A stretch of DNA of 19,028 nucleotides from JAGTRB01 sp037439685. Its GTDB lineage: Archaea > Thermoproteota > Bathyarchaeia > TCS64. The DNA lies in the NCBI GenBank assembly GCA_037439685.1, contig JBBIVO010000032.1, positions 1 through 19,028 on the forward strand, written 5' to 3'. The position numbers and the translations under genes are program-made. Below the pieces are notes generated by a model. That model did no database searches. It was not told the origin of the DNA and worked only from the letters and a program-made list of their open reading frames with translations. Shown piece after piece: positions 1-7,210 of the stretch. The first letter of the stretch is position 1; every line of letters begins with the position of its first letter.

Positions 1-527
1 TCCTTAACCTCCTCCCCCTCGAGTAAGGATTCTACCGAGAGGCCCGAGGACTCGCCCAGCCGTTTAAAATCCTCCGAGGCGGTTTTCCTCTTAAGGGTGG
101 TTAAGACTAGTTCGGCGCCGCCTCTAGCCACCCTCATAATCTCGAAGAGGAGACTCTCAGGCCTTGCGATGTTCTGGATCACTGTAACGGCGAAGACCCT
201 ATTGAAGATCCCTCCTCTAAATGGGAGGTGCTCGGCGTCACACCTGATTAGGCCTTGGCCATCTCTAATCCTCTTACGGGCCCTTCTCAAGAGGCGGAGG
301 GAGATGTCGACCCCGATGGAGAAAGCCGTGATCCTATCGAGAAGGAGGCCTGTTCCACATCCGACATCTAGGACCAGGTCTCTCGGTTCTATTCTAGACC
401 TTGATAGGATGACGTCATACTTTGCGGACTGTTCAAGGCCATATCTGACGTCATAGATCCTTCCTCCCAAAGCATCATAATATGCCATCACATCCCTCTT
501 TCTCGGAGAGGCCTCCTTAAACACCAT
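1..527 (-). CDS. Class I SAM-dependent methyltransferase, C-terminus cut by window edge
   Basis: The frame reads leftward from an ATG at 527 and is still open at base 1, giving 175 visible residues. Motif I of Rossmann-fold methyltransferases is clear as VLDVGCGTG (residues 52-60). It is followed by the acidic strand-2 motif GVD (72-74), a motif II-like CDAEHLPF (96-103) and a post-motif segment FAVTVIQNIARPE. The N-terminal YYDALGGRIYDVRYG segment resembles small archaeal methyltransferases, but I cannot name a substrate. It could act on a small molecule, a lipid or an RNA. It is divergent from ilvD across about 360 bp with no operon partner in view. A palindrome with a TTAA core lies about 24 bp upstream and may contain its promoter. 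Enzyme class is secure; biological role is unknown. Confidence 0.85.
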   Translation of the reverse strand, partial: MVFKEASPRKRDVMAYYDALGGRIYDVRYGLEQSAKYDVILSRSRIEPRDLVLDVGCGTGLLLDRITAFSIGVDISLRLLRRARKRIRDGQGLIRCDAEHLPFRGGIFNRVFAVTVIQNIARPESLLFEIMRVARGGAELVLTTLKRKTASEDFKRLGESSGLSVESLLEGEEVK

Positions 528-533
528 CGAGAT

Positions 534-584
534 GAATATTCAGCAACCTTAAGGTTAGAATCTTTCTCCCCTCTCCAGGGAGAG
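534..584. promoter_or_regulatory. Cluster of three palindromes upstream of the methyltransferase
   Basis: Three inverted repeats lie within 51 bp: GAATATTC (534-541), the perfect 12-mer AACCTTAAGGTT (545-556), and CTCTCC-AG-GGAGAG (571-584). The TTAA core of the second falls about 24 bp before the methyltransferase ATG at 527, close to where an archaeal TATA box would sit. An operator overlapping the promoter is therefore plausible. This is sequence-only inference. Confidence 0.35.
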
Positions 585-592
585 AACTGCCC

Positions 593-790
593 ATGGACTG
601 TATCTCCCGTTTTCTCGAAGATGTTCTAAGGGCGACAGCACCCTTGAAGAGAATTAAGGTGGATGGATCCGTTTCGCCTTCAGCCGGTCGGTGGCTTATT
701 GACACGCATGGGGTGGCTCAGACCAAGTGAAACGGGTCGATAATCGAGGTGAAGATCGAGTCGAATAAGCATCTAAAGGTCAGGCCTTAA
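593..790 (+). pseudogene. Possible decayed small ORF with an in-frame TGA
   Basis: From ATG 593 the frame reads 45 codons to a TGA at 728-730, then continues in the same frame for 19 more codons to TAA at 788-790. The first part is protein-like (MDCISRFLEDVLRATAPLKR at its start). The part after the TGA is also compositionally coding-like (NGSIIEVKIESNKHLKVRP). A single CGA-to-TGA change would explain an interrupted protein of about 65 residues. I recognise no family. There is no clear Shine-Dalgarno or TATA box, and it may simply be non-coding DNA. Apart from this and the palindromes at 534-584, the 528-886 gap holds only the ilvD promoter. Confidence 0.22.
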
Positions 791-856
791 AGCTGGAGAG
801 CCGCCTCCCACAAAAACCCGTCAGATCTGAAGCAAGACCAGTTGGCGTAGGAACTC

Positions 857-864
857 TTAATAAG
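857..864 (+). promoter_or_regulatory. TATA box of ilvD
   Basis: TTAATAAG is centred about 27 bp before the ilvD ATG at 887 and the intervening sequence lacks a Shine-Dalgarno. That spacing places transcription start at or next to the ATG, so a leaderless mRNA is expected. Confidence 0.5.
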
Positions 865-886
865 ATTCTATGAGCCTCTTCACCCC

Positions 887-2572
887 ATGACTTCCACAGC
901 TAGGAGGCGCAGCTCGAGGGTCTTCGATGGGTTAGATAGAACTGCGCACCGCTCCTTATTGAAGGCCACTGGGCTTAATGAATCGGAGTTGAGGAGGCCC
1001 CTCGTGGCCATAGTCAACTCTTGGAATGAGGTCGTACCAGGTCATATCCACCTCGATCGGCTGGCCTACCACGTTAAAAGGGGGGTGATAGAGGCCGGCG
1101 GAACCCCCATAGAGTTTAACACGATAGCGGTCTGCGATGGGATAGCCATGGGCCATGAGGGGATGAGGTTCTCCCTTCCCAGCAGGGAGCTCATCGCAGA
1201 CTCCGTTGAGGTGATGATGGAGGCCCACGGCTTCGATGCGATGGTCTGCCTCACCGCGTGTGATAAGATAGATCCTGGGATGCTGATGGCCTCGGCACGC
1301 CTGGACATCCCCACCATCTTCTGCTTGGGTGGACCTATGGAGCCCGGCCGCCCTGCCTGGGGTAGATATAAGGGTGGCAGCATCACGGTGCAGGAGCTCT
1401 TCGAGGTCCCAAGCCTCGTTAGAACCGGGAAGGTCAGCCCAGAGGAGGCCGCATACCTGGAGGAGGTATGCTGTGGAGGCCCTGGGGCATGTGGAGGCAT
1501 GTTCACTGCGAACACGATGCAATGCCTTATAGAGGCGGTTGGGATGGCTCTGCCCTACATGGCCACGGCGCCCTCCATCGGGGCGCTTAGGATGCGCCTA
1601 GCAGCGGCCTCTGGGCGTCAGGTGATGAGGCTCCTCGAGATGGGCCTCACCCCCAGCAAGATAATGACTGAGAGAGCCATGAGGAACGCCGTGGCCGTGG
1701 ACATGGCCCTGGGAGGCTCGACGAACACGGTTCTCCACCTCCCGGCTATAGCTGAGGAGCTTGGATTCGAGCTGGGCTTGGATATCTTCGACGAAATGAG
1801 CAGGAGGACCCCCCACCTCTGCAATATGGCGCCCTCAGGGCCCTACAAGGTGAACGACCTCCACGAGGCGGGGGGTATACCGGCTGTTATGAGGGAGCTC
1901 GGAGGCCTCATAGATGGGGTATGTTTAACGGTCTCCGGGAAGACCGTCGCCGAGAACATCGGTGAAGCCCTGATATCGAATAGGGAGGTCATAAGGCCCG
2001 TCTCAGACCCCGTAAACCCTGAGGGCGGAATAGCGATCCTACGGGGAAACCTCGCCCCTGAAGGGTGTGTCACCAAGATCTCAGCCCTAAGAAGGAGCCT
2101 TTGGCATTTCGAGGGGGAGGCCAACGTCTTCGACGGGGAGGAGGAGGCCGTCGCAGCCATCAACGCTGGGAAGGTGAAGCCAGGGAAGGCCATCATAATC
2201 CGATACGAGGGGCCGAAGGGGGGCCCAGGGATGAGGGAGATGTTAGCAGCGACAGCCGCCGTCGTCGGTAGCGGACTGGATGAGGGGGTGGTCCTAATCA
2301 CGGATGGCAGATTCTCAGGGGCGACGAGAGGACCATGCATAGGCCATGTCTCCCCGGAGGCGGCGGTTGGAGGCCCCATAGCCCTGATAGAGACTGGGGA
2401 CAAGGTGGTCCTGGATATAGAAAGCAGGAGGGTGGAGGCGGAGCTATCCGAGGCCGAGCTTGAGAGGCGGCGGAGATCCTGGAGGCCTCCGCCGCCTAAG
2501 GTCACTAGAGGATATCTTCATAGGTATAGTAGGCTGGTCTCCTCGGCAAGTAGGGGGGCCGCCCTGAGGTGA
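887..2572 (+). CDS. ilvD: Dihydroxy-acid dehydratase
   Basis: This 561-aa protein has the length and end-to-end motifs of IlvD, which dehydrates 2,3-dihydroxy-isovalerate and 2,3-dihydroxy-3-methylvalerate to the keto acids that precede valine, leucine and isoleucine. Visible signatures are SWNEVVPGHIHL (45-56), VCDGIAMGHEGM (82-93), ACDKIDPG with cluster cysteine C125 and the metal-site lysine K126, CGGPGACGGMFTANTM with cluster cysteine C202, and GRFSG (475-479) carrying the active-site serine. The C-terminus RYSRLVSSA is typical of archaeal IlvD. The position that carries an N-terminal cluster cysteine in plant-type [2Fe-2S] enzymes is glycine here (PGH). It stands alone, with no ilvC or ilvB nearby, and ends convergently with the radical SAM gene 18 bp away. 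Sugar-acid dehydratases of the same superfamily are the main alternative but fit less well. Confidence 0.95.
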   Translation: MTSTARRRSSRVFDGLDRTAHRSLLKATGLNESELRRPLVAIVNSWNEVVPGHIHLDRLAYHVKRGVIEAGGTPIEFNTIAVCDGIAMGHEGMRFSLPSRELIADSVEVMMEAHGFDAMVCLTACDKIDPGMLMASARLDIPTIFCLGGPMEPGRPAWGRYKGGSITVQELFEVPSLVRTGKVSPEEAAYLEEVCCGGPGACGGMFTANTMQCLIEAVGMALPYMATAPSIGALRMRLAAASGRQVMRLLEMGLTPSKIMTERAMRNAVAVDMALGGSTNTVLHLPAIAEELGFELGLDIFDEMSRRTPHLCNMAPSGPYKVNDLHEAGGIPAVMRELGGLIDGVCLTVSGKTVAENIGEALISNREVIRPVSDPVNPEGGIAILRGNLAPEGCVTKISALRRSLWHFEGEANVFDGEEEAVAAINAGKVKPGKAIIIRYEGPKGGPGMREMLAATAAVVGSGLDEGVVLITDGRFSGATRGPCIGHVSPEAAVGGPIALIETGDKVVLDIESRRVEAELSEAELERRRRSWRPPPPKVTRGYLHRYSRLVSSASRGAALR

Positions 2573-2575
2573 GGC

Positions 2576-2588
2576 TGGGGAGGCCCCA
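2576..2588. terminator. Short stem between convergent ilvD and radical SAM genes
   Basis: TGGGG-AGG-CCCCA forms a 5-bp GC stem in the 18-bp gap between two convergent stop codons. There is no T-tract on either side, so a termination role is only suggested by position. Confidence 0.2.
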
Positions 2589-2590
2589 CC

Positions 2591-4105
2591 CTATCCCCCT
2601 TCGGCTATCCTCTTCCTAAGGGACTCAACATCGTAGAGGGGGGTCACCCTAGAGCGGTCTAGGGGTTGGGCGAACCTCCTCTCCACCGAACCCCTGTGGA
2701 TGGTGTTCATCGAGCAGAAGGGGATGATCCGACCGTCCGGGGTCGCGTAGTGGATGATGCAGCGATTAACCCGCTCCAGGTCGAAGTTGTAGGGGTCCAT
2801 GAAGTGCATCGCGCCGACGAGGATCATCCTGTGATGCAGGTCGCTGAGGCTCTCATAGTTTCCCCTCCACATCACTGGAAGGAGATACTTCCTCAACATC
2901 CCCAGGTCTATATGCCTCACCGCGGCCGCTCCGATGGACATCTTCGCTCTGGTCCTATGCCCCTCTTCAGCCATCTTACTAGCCCTCTCAATGGCATTGA
3001 GGAAGCCGTCGACATTCAAGTAGCGCGTGATCGGCGCGACCTTTCCCCCCTCAGCTACGAGGTAGGTGGCCATCCCACAGTGGGGATGGCAGCTGAAGTC
3101 CAGGTACCTCTTATCCTTAAGGAGTCCGATGAAGCGGGAGAATGGGATGACGGTTGGAACCGGGTACCAGTCATCCTGCCTTATCAGGCCCCCTGTCTGC
3201 TCCTCCATGAGCCTCATCAGCTCAGGTATGGTTATCCTCATCCTCTCCCTCTCAGCTCTGTTTATCCTACCGGTTATCGAAACAGGCTGGAAGTTGACGC
3301 CTCTGACGATCTCCTGGTGCTTAACGGCGAATTGGACGAGGTCTCCGACCTGATCGTCGTTGATCCCTCTCACCAAGACCGGGACCAGGACCACGCTTCT
3401 GAAACCGGCCTCCTTCAGATTCTCAAGGGCCCTCACCTTTATGGGTAAGAGGTCGAAGCCCCTGGCGGCGATGTACGGCCCTGGGGTAACCCCATCAAAC
3501 TGGAGATAGATGGTGCTCACACCGGCACTCTTCAACTCCCTGCAGTACTCGACGCTCTCAGCCATCTTGATCCCATTCGAGTTGACCTCGACGTGGTGAA
3601 ATCCAAGCTCCTTGGCCGCCCTCACAAGCTCCGGGAGGTCCTCCCTCACCGTCGGCTCTCCGCCGCTGAACTGGAGGGCTGCTGGGGGGACAGGCCTGTT
3701 AGCTCTGAGATTCTTGAGCATCCCGATGATCTGCTCCTTAGTGGGCTCGTAGATGTAGCCGGCGGCTCCAGCATGGGCGAAGCATATGGGGCATCTCAAA
3801 TTGCAGCGGTTCGTGACATCTATAATAGACAAGACGGTGTGAGAAGAGTGTTCAGGGCACAGCCCACAGTCATATGGGCAGCCCTCCTCTCTAGATGTCC
3901 TCGGGTTCTCCAGCCTCATCCCCGAATTGTCGTATCTCAAAGCTCTCATGTACTGTTCGTAGCTGCCCCAATATAGGTCGGTGAACTCTCCATGCTCTGG
4001 GCAGCCCTTTTTGAGGTAGACCTTCCCTTCCTCCTCATATATCGAGGCTGGCACGACCTTCAAGCAATCTGGACAGAGGCTCTTCGTCTCTCTGATCTTT
4101 ATCAA
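2591..4105 (-). CDS. tes: Radical SAM enzyme of the tetraether lipid synthase (Tes / GDGT-MAS) family
   Basis: A 504-aa cytosolic or membrane-associated radical SAM protein. The SAM cluster motif is C101-x3-C105-x2-C108 (CNLRCPICF). Family-specific metal sites are an N-terminal CPDC (11-14) with CPEHGEF (35-41), then CPYDCGLCPEH (76-86), plus late cysteines in SCHPHC (339, 343) and PFCSMN (464). This arrangement is that of the MJ0619/MA_1486 family, whose characterised members join two lipid biphytanyl chains into tetraethers using several Fe-S clusters and a rubredoxin-like iron site. Paralogues with other substrates exist, so the exact reaction is inferred. The start must be TTG at 4105: an in-frame stop lies four codons upstream and the next Met is residue 63. 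A GAGGGT motif 7 bases ahead may serve as ribosome site. It is divergent from the TrmB gene. Confidence 0.85.
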   Translation of the reverse strand: MIKIRETKSLCPDCLKVVPASIYEEEGKVYLKKGCPEHGEFTDLYWGSYEQYMRALRYDNSGMRLENPRTSREEGCPYDCGLCPEHSSHTVLSIIDVTNRCNLRCPICFAHAGAAGYIYEPTKEQIIGMLKNLRANRPVPPAALQFSGGEPTVREDLPELVRAAKELGFHHVEVNSNGIKMAESVEYCRELKSAGVSTIYLQFDGVTPGPYIAARGFDLLPIKVRALENLKEAGFRSVVLVPVLVRGINDDQVGDLVQFAVKHQEIVRGVNFQPVSITGRINRAERERMRITIPELMRLMEEQTGGLIRQDDWYPVPTVIPFSRFIGLLKDKRYLDFSCHPHCGMATYLVAEGGKVAPITRYLNVDGFLNAIERASKMAEEGHRTRAKMSIGAAAVRHIDLGMLRKYLLPVMWRGNYESLSDLHHRMILVGAMHFMDPYNFDLERVNRCIIHYATPDGRIIPFCSMNTIHRGSVERRFAQPLDRSRVTPLYDVESLRKRIAEGG

Positions 4106-4111
4106 GGGGTA

Positions 4112-4128
4112 CCCTCAATATTAGAGGG
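4112..4128. promoter_or_regulatory. Small inverted repeat at the tes leader
   Basis: CCCTC-aatatta-GAGGG straddles the predicted tes transcript start. Read on the minus strand, its inner GAGGG is also the candidate Shine-Dalgarno of tes, so a protein bound here, or the hairpin in RNA, could mask initiation. Function is inferred from position only. Confidence 0.25.
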
Positions 4129-4159
4129 CGATCTTTGATTCTATTAACTTTATCCGAAG

Positions 4160-4182
4160 TTTCACCGGTGAATTCGGTGAAA
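4160..4182. promoter_or_regulatory. Operator candidate between divergent tes and TrmB-type regulator
   Basis: TTTCACCG-gtgaatt-CGGTGAAA is an 8-bp perfect inverted repeat. Its left part is itself the 12-bp perfect palindrome TTCACCGGTGAA (4161-4172), giving three half-sites in 23 bp. It lies next to a TATA-like CTTACATTAT (4185-4194) about 25 bp before the regulator ATG, and upstream of a minus-strand AAAGTTAATAG (4151-4141) that suits tes. The TCAC/GTGA cores resemble known TrmB-family sites in Thermococcales. Autoregulation with co-control of tes is an inference. Confidence 0.45.
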
Positions 4183-4214
4183 ATCTTACATTATGGTCTT
4201 AAAAGATATAATGT

Positions 4215-5048
4215 ATGGCGCCTGGTGGGGGAGCTGGACTGGACGGTCTGACCGTAAATGGCAGGGTCCTAGAAGCCCTGAGGGAGGTCGGCCTCACCGA
4301 GCATGAGGCCCGGGCATATATTGCCCTCGTGACCCTTGGAGAGCTGACAGCTATCAAGATCAGCGAGGCGACATCCATCCCATATTCAAAGATCTATGGC
4401 GTGTTGAACGACCTTAAAGGGAGGGGATGGATAGGAGTTAAGGGGGGGCGCCCTAAAACCTACTTTCCTAGGTCGCCCATCGATGCCCTGAGATCTGTAA
4501 AGATGCAGATAGAAAATAGATTTCAAATATATGAAAGAATAATTTTAGAGGATCTTCAACCACTATATGAAGATGAGAGGATAAAAGAGAAACCAGAGAT
4601 CTGGATAATAAGGGGAAACAAAAACATGGTTTCCAACGTTGTGAGGGTTATTAAAAGCACAAGACATCGACTAATGATAGCCATCCCAAACATGAAACCT
4701 GAGATCTATGAGCATGTTCTCCCCCTTCTGAGGCAACTTCAGAATGTGGAGATCCAAGTTTTGTTGACAAAGGGGTCTTTCCACATCCTGAAGAGGATTG
4801 CTCCTACTTTGGGGGAGGTTAGGGTAAAGGATGAGATGTTCGGGGGAGGCGTGATATCAGACGGAAGGGAATGCCTGATATTTCTGGGCGAGGAGCATGG
4901 CCATCTAGCAGTATGGTCCGATCATATCGGACTAACCGCCATAGCCAAGGTCTACTTTGGATATCTGTGGGAGACCGCAAAGCCACCCTTCTCCAACGGC
5001 TTTACCGATTCCCAAAGACCGCCTTCAGCGAAAGAGTTTTCAAACTAA
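4215..5048 (+). CDS. TrmB-family transcriptional regulator
   Basis: A 277-aa protein with an N-terminal winged helix (about residues 18-88). The hallmark opening is VGLTEHEARAYIALVTLGE, followed by a recognition helix region IPYSKIYGVLNDLKGRGWI and the wing KGGRPKTYFPRSP. The C-terminal part (about 105-260) matches the effector-sensing region of TrmB-like regulators, with ISDGRECLIFL and a late AKVYFGYLWE helix. Family members bind sugars or other small ligands and repress or activate transport and metabolic genes; the ligand here is unknown. The ATG at 4215 is chosen because a TATA-like element lies about 25 bp upstream; the first 15 residues are low-complexity and may not all be translated. 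Bases about 4500-4620, the linker after the HTH, are visibly more AT-rich than the neighbours. A 79-bp gap separates it from the dehydrogenase downstream, which may be a target. Confidence 0.85.
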   Translation: MAPGGGAGLDGLTVNGRVLEALREVGLTEHEARAYIALVTLGELTAIKISEATSIPYSKIYGVLNDLKGRGWIGVKGGRPKTYFPRSPIDALRSVKMQIENRFQIYERIILEDLQPLYEDERIKEKPEIWIIRGNKNMVSNVVRVIKSTRHRLMIAIPNMKPEIYEHVLPLLRQLQNVEIQVLLTKGSFHILKRIAPTLGEVRVKDEMFGGGVISDGRECLIFLGEEHGHLAVWSDHIGLTAIAKVYFGYLWETAKPPFSNGFTDSQRPPSAKEFSN

Positions 5049-5127
5049 AGGCATTCCTTCCATAGAACGCTCCTTGAGGGCACAAATAAAGATTTAAGTG
5101 GTGAAGCATGAAACTATCTGATTCGAG

Positions 5128-6135
5128 ATGGTTAAACCTAAGGTTTATGTAACCAGGCAGCTCTTCGATGAGGCAATAGAGATATTGGAGCAGCACGCCG
5201 AGGTTGAGGTGTTTGAGGGAGTAGACGAGCCAGCCCCAAGAAGCCTTATCCTCTCGAAGGCTAGGGAGGTCGACGGCCTCCTAACCCTCCTAACCGATAG
5301 GATAGACTCAGAGGTCCTAGAGGCAGGAGAGAGGCTCAAGGTTGTAAGTAACTGCGCAGTTGGCTTCGACAATATCGACCTGGAAGCGGCGACGAGGAAG
5401 GGGATCTATGTCACCAATACCCCAGGGATCCTGACCGAGACGACAGCCGACTTCGCCTGGAGCCTACTGCTCGCGGTGGCTAGGAGGGTGGCTGAGGCAG
5501 ATCGCTACGTAAGGTCTAAGAGGTGGGTTCATCCATGGGGGCCTAAGATGTTTCTAGGCAATGATATATATGGGAAGACGCTGGGGATAATTGGCCTTGG
5601 AAGGATCGGAAAGGCCGTCGCGAGGAGGGCTAAGGGCTTCGACATGAAGATCCTCTATTACGATGTTCAGAGAGACCTCAGAGTAGAGGAAGAGTTGGGA
5701 GCCGAATATAGGAGCCTTGAAGAGGTTCTCAAGGAGGCCGACTTCATAACCCTACATGTTCCCCTTACAAAGGAGACATATCGACTGATAGGAAGAAGGG
5801 AACTCTACATGATGAAGAGAAGCGCATACCTGATCAACACATCGAGAGGGCAGGTCGTCGATGAGAAGGAGCTATATAGAGCCCTTAAAGAGGGGGTCAT
5901 AGCCGGAGCAGCCCTCGACGTCTTCGAAAGAGAGCCTATAGACCCTGAAAATCCCCTCCTAACCTTAGAAAATGTCGTTCTGGCCCCCCATATAGCGAGC
6001 GCGAGCGTCGAGACCAGGACGAGGATGGCTGTAACGGCGGCGAGGAACCTTGTATGCGTCCTCAAGGGGGAGGAGCCGCCCAACCTCGTCAACCCAGAGG
6101 TTAAAAGGATAAGGCCGTTGAGGGCTTCCGCCTGA
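5128..6135 (+). CDS. D-isomer-specific 2-hydroxyacid dehydrogenase (glyoxylate/hydroxypyruvate reductase type)
   Basis: A 335-aa NAD(P)-dependent enzyme expected to interconvert 2-keto acids such as glyoxylate or hydroxypyruvate with D-2-hydroxyacids. The dinucleotide site is GLGRIG (156-161). The end of the next strand is ILYYDVQRD, where Asp179 favours NAD(H) over NADP(H). The catalytic trio is visible: Arg240 in NTSRG, Glu269 in FEREP and His288 in APHIAS. This spacing is that of archaeal GyaR enzymes. There is no C-terminal ACT domain, so SerA-type phosphoglycerate dehydrogenase is less likely, though a short SerA cannot be excluded. It follows the TrmB gene in the same direction but has its own TATA-like ATTTAAG (5092-5098) about 33 bp before the ATG. 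It converges on tdh, which suggests a link to the glycine/glyoxylate pool fed by tdh and kbl. Confidence 0.88.
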   Translation: MVKPKVYVTRQLFDEAIEILEQHAEVEVFEGVDEPAPRSLILSKAREVDGLLTLLTDRIDSEVLEAGERLKVVSNCAVGFDNIDLEAATRKGIYVTNTPGILTETTADFAWSLLLAVARRVAEADRYVRSKRWVHPWGPKMFLGNDIYGKTLGIIGLGRIGKAVARRAKGFDMKILYYDVQRDLRVEEELGAEYRSLEEVLKEADFITLHVPLTKETYRLIGRRELYMMKRSAYLINTSRGQVVDEKELYRALKEGVIAGAALDVFEREPIDPENPLLTLENVVLAPHIASASVETRTRMAVTAARNLVCVLKGEEPPNLVNPEVKRIRPLRASA

Positions 6136-6164
6136 GCCCCTAAAGAGCCTGAGGCCAGCAATGG

Positions 6165-7130
6165 TCAGAGGATGAGCCCCTCCTTTCCATACCTCTCTCT
6201 CAGCCGTTTTATCATATCTTCAGCCATCAGGGGTAGGCTGTAGAGGGGTTTCCAGCCCCACTCCTCTCGAGCCGCGGAGTCATCTATCGACCTAGGCCAT
6301 GTGTTCGCTATCTCCTGCCTGAAGTCCGGCCTATACTCCACGGCAAAGTTGGGGATGTGCCTCCTTATCTCCTCCTCAAGCTCTCCAGCAGAGAAGCTCA
6401 TGCCCGAGACATTAAACGCGTTATGGTGCTTTAACCTCGAGATATCTGCTTCCATAAGCTCTATGGCAGCCCTTATGGCATCTGGCATATATATCATGGG
6501 GAGAACCGTTTCCCTCTTCACGAAGCACATGTAGCGCCCCTCTTTTATCGCATAGTGGAACATCTCAACGGCATAGTCGGTGGTTCCTCCACCAGGCAAG
6601 GCCTCACTGCTTATTATCCCTGGGTATCTCAATCCCCTTACATCCAATCCATACTTAGAATAGTAATAGTCGCAGAGGAGCTCTCCAGTTAACTTCGTTA
6701 TCCCATAGATGGTTCTAGGCCTCATTATCGTGTCCTGTGGGGCCATCTCCCTAGGCGTCTCAGGGCCGAAGGAGGCGATGGAGCTTGGAAAGAAGACCCC
6801 TTCAACCTCAAACTCCCTGGCGGCTTCAAGGATGTTCCGAAGGCCGTTAACATTTACATGCCAGGCAAGTTGAGGTTTCAGCTCCCCCGCAGCCGAGAGG
6901 ATGGCGGCGAGGTGGAAGATGAGATCCACATCAAACCCCTTAACGACCTCTCTAGTCCTCTCAATGTCGGTGACATCCAGAAGCTCGAAGGGCCCAGAGT
7001 TCAGGACCTCCTCACTGGGCCTCCTGACGTCTGAGGCGAGGACATTCTCCCTTCCATATCGGCCCCTTAATGAAGGGGTCAACTCCGAGCCCAGTTGCCC
7101 TAAAGCGCCGGTGACGAGAACCCTCTTCAT
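6165..7130 (-). CDS. tdh: L-threonine 3-dehydrogenase, short-chain (epimerase-like) type
   Basis: A 321-aa extended short-chain dehydrogenase predicted to oxidise L-threonine with NAD to 2-amino-3-ketobutyrate. It has TGALGQLG (7-14) for NAD, FHLAA (72-76), a serine-rich FPSSIASFGP catalytic strand and the YGITK catalytic pair (Y142, K146). Features that separate this ThrDH group from sugar epimerases are RYPGIIS (168-174), GGGTTDYAVEMF (180-191) and WPRSIDDS (278-285), and all are present. This type occurs in Thermoplasma, several bacteria and animals; the zinc-dependent medium-chain ThrDH of Pyrococcus is unrelated. Assignment is reinforced by kbl, the next pathway enzyme, divergent across only 80 bp. 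The promoter-like TTAATTAA (7155-7162) lies about 28 bp before the ATG, so the mRNA is probably leaderless. Confidence 0.93.
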   Translation of the reverse strand: MKRVLVTGALGQLGSELTPSLRGRYGRENVLASDVRRPSEEVLNSGPFELLDVTDIERTREVVKGFDVDLIFHLAAILSAAGELKPQLAWHVNVNGLRNILEAAREFEVEGVFFPSSIASFGPETPREMAPQDTIMRPRTIYGITKLTGELLCDYYYSKYGLDVRGLRYPGIISSEALPGGGTTDYAVEMFHYAIKEGRYMCFVKRETVLPMIYMPDAIRAAIELMEADISRLKHHNAFNVSGMSFSAGELEEEIRRHIPNFAVEYRPDFRQEIANTWPRSIDDSAAREEWGWKPLYSLPLMAEDMIKRLRERYGKEGLIL

Positions 7131-7163
7131 ATCTAAATTCCCAAATAAAAAGGTTTAATTAAG

Positions 7164-7177
7164 GATAAAAATTTATC
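7164..7177. promoter_or_regulatory. Palindrome at the exact centre of the tdh/kbl divergent promoter
   Basis: GATAAA-aa-TTTATC is an interrupted palindrome centred at 7170.5, which is also the midpoint of the gap 7131-7210 between the two divergent starts. TATA-like sequence lies on each side: TTAATTAA at 7155-7162 toward tdh, and AAAAATTTAT/TTTATATT toward kbl. A regulator bound here could control both genes symmetrically. AGGTTTA also occurs twice (7151-7157 and 7186-7192). The AT-rich character alone could produce such a palindrome by chance. Confidence 0.4.
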
Positions 7178-7210
7178 AACTGGATAGGTTTATATTCTGA
7201 GGGTTTTTAG

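Noticed and set aside
97..456. 119-aa plus-strand open frame at the left edge
   Set aside because: The minus strand reads a clear SAM methyltransferase with VLDVGCGTG across the same bases.
728..730. In-frame TGA as a selenocysteine codon
   Set aside because: No redox-type family, no visible SECIS-like hairpin and no Sec neighbours; nonsense decay or chance is simpler.
1843..2505. 220-aa open frame antisense to ilvD
   Set aside because: It is a shadow of the GC-rich ilvD codons: Ser/Pro-rich, no domain, and ilvD is unambiguous on the other strand.
2666..3448. 260-aa plus-strand open frame opposite the radical SAM gene
   Set aside because: Composition is His/Pro/Asp-rich with no motif, and the opposite strand encodes the complete Fe-S cysteine pattern of a known family.
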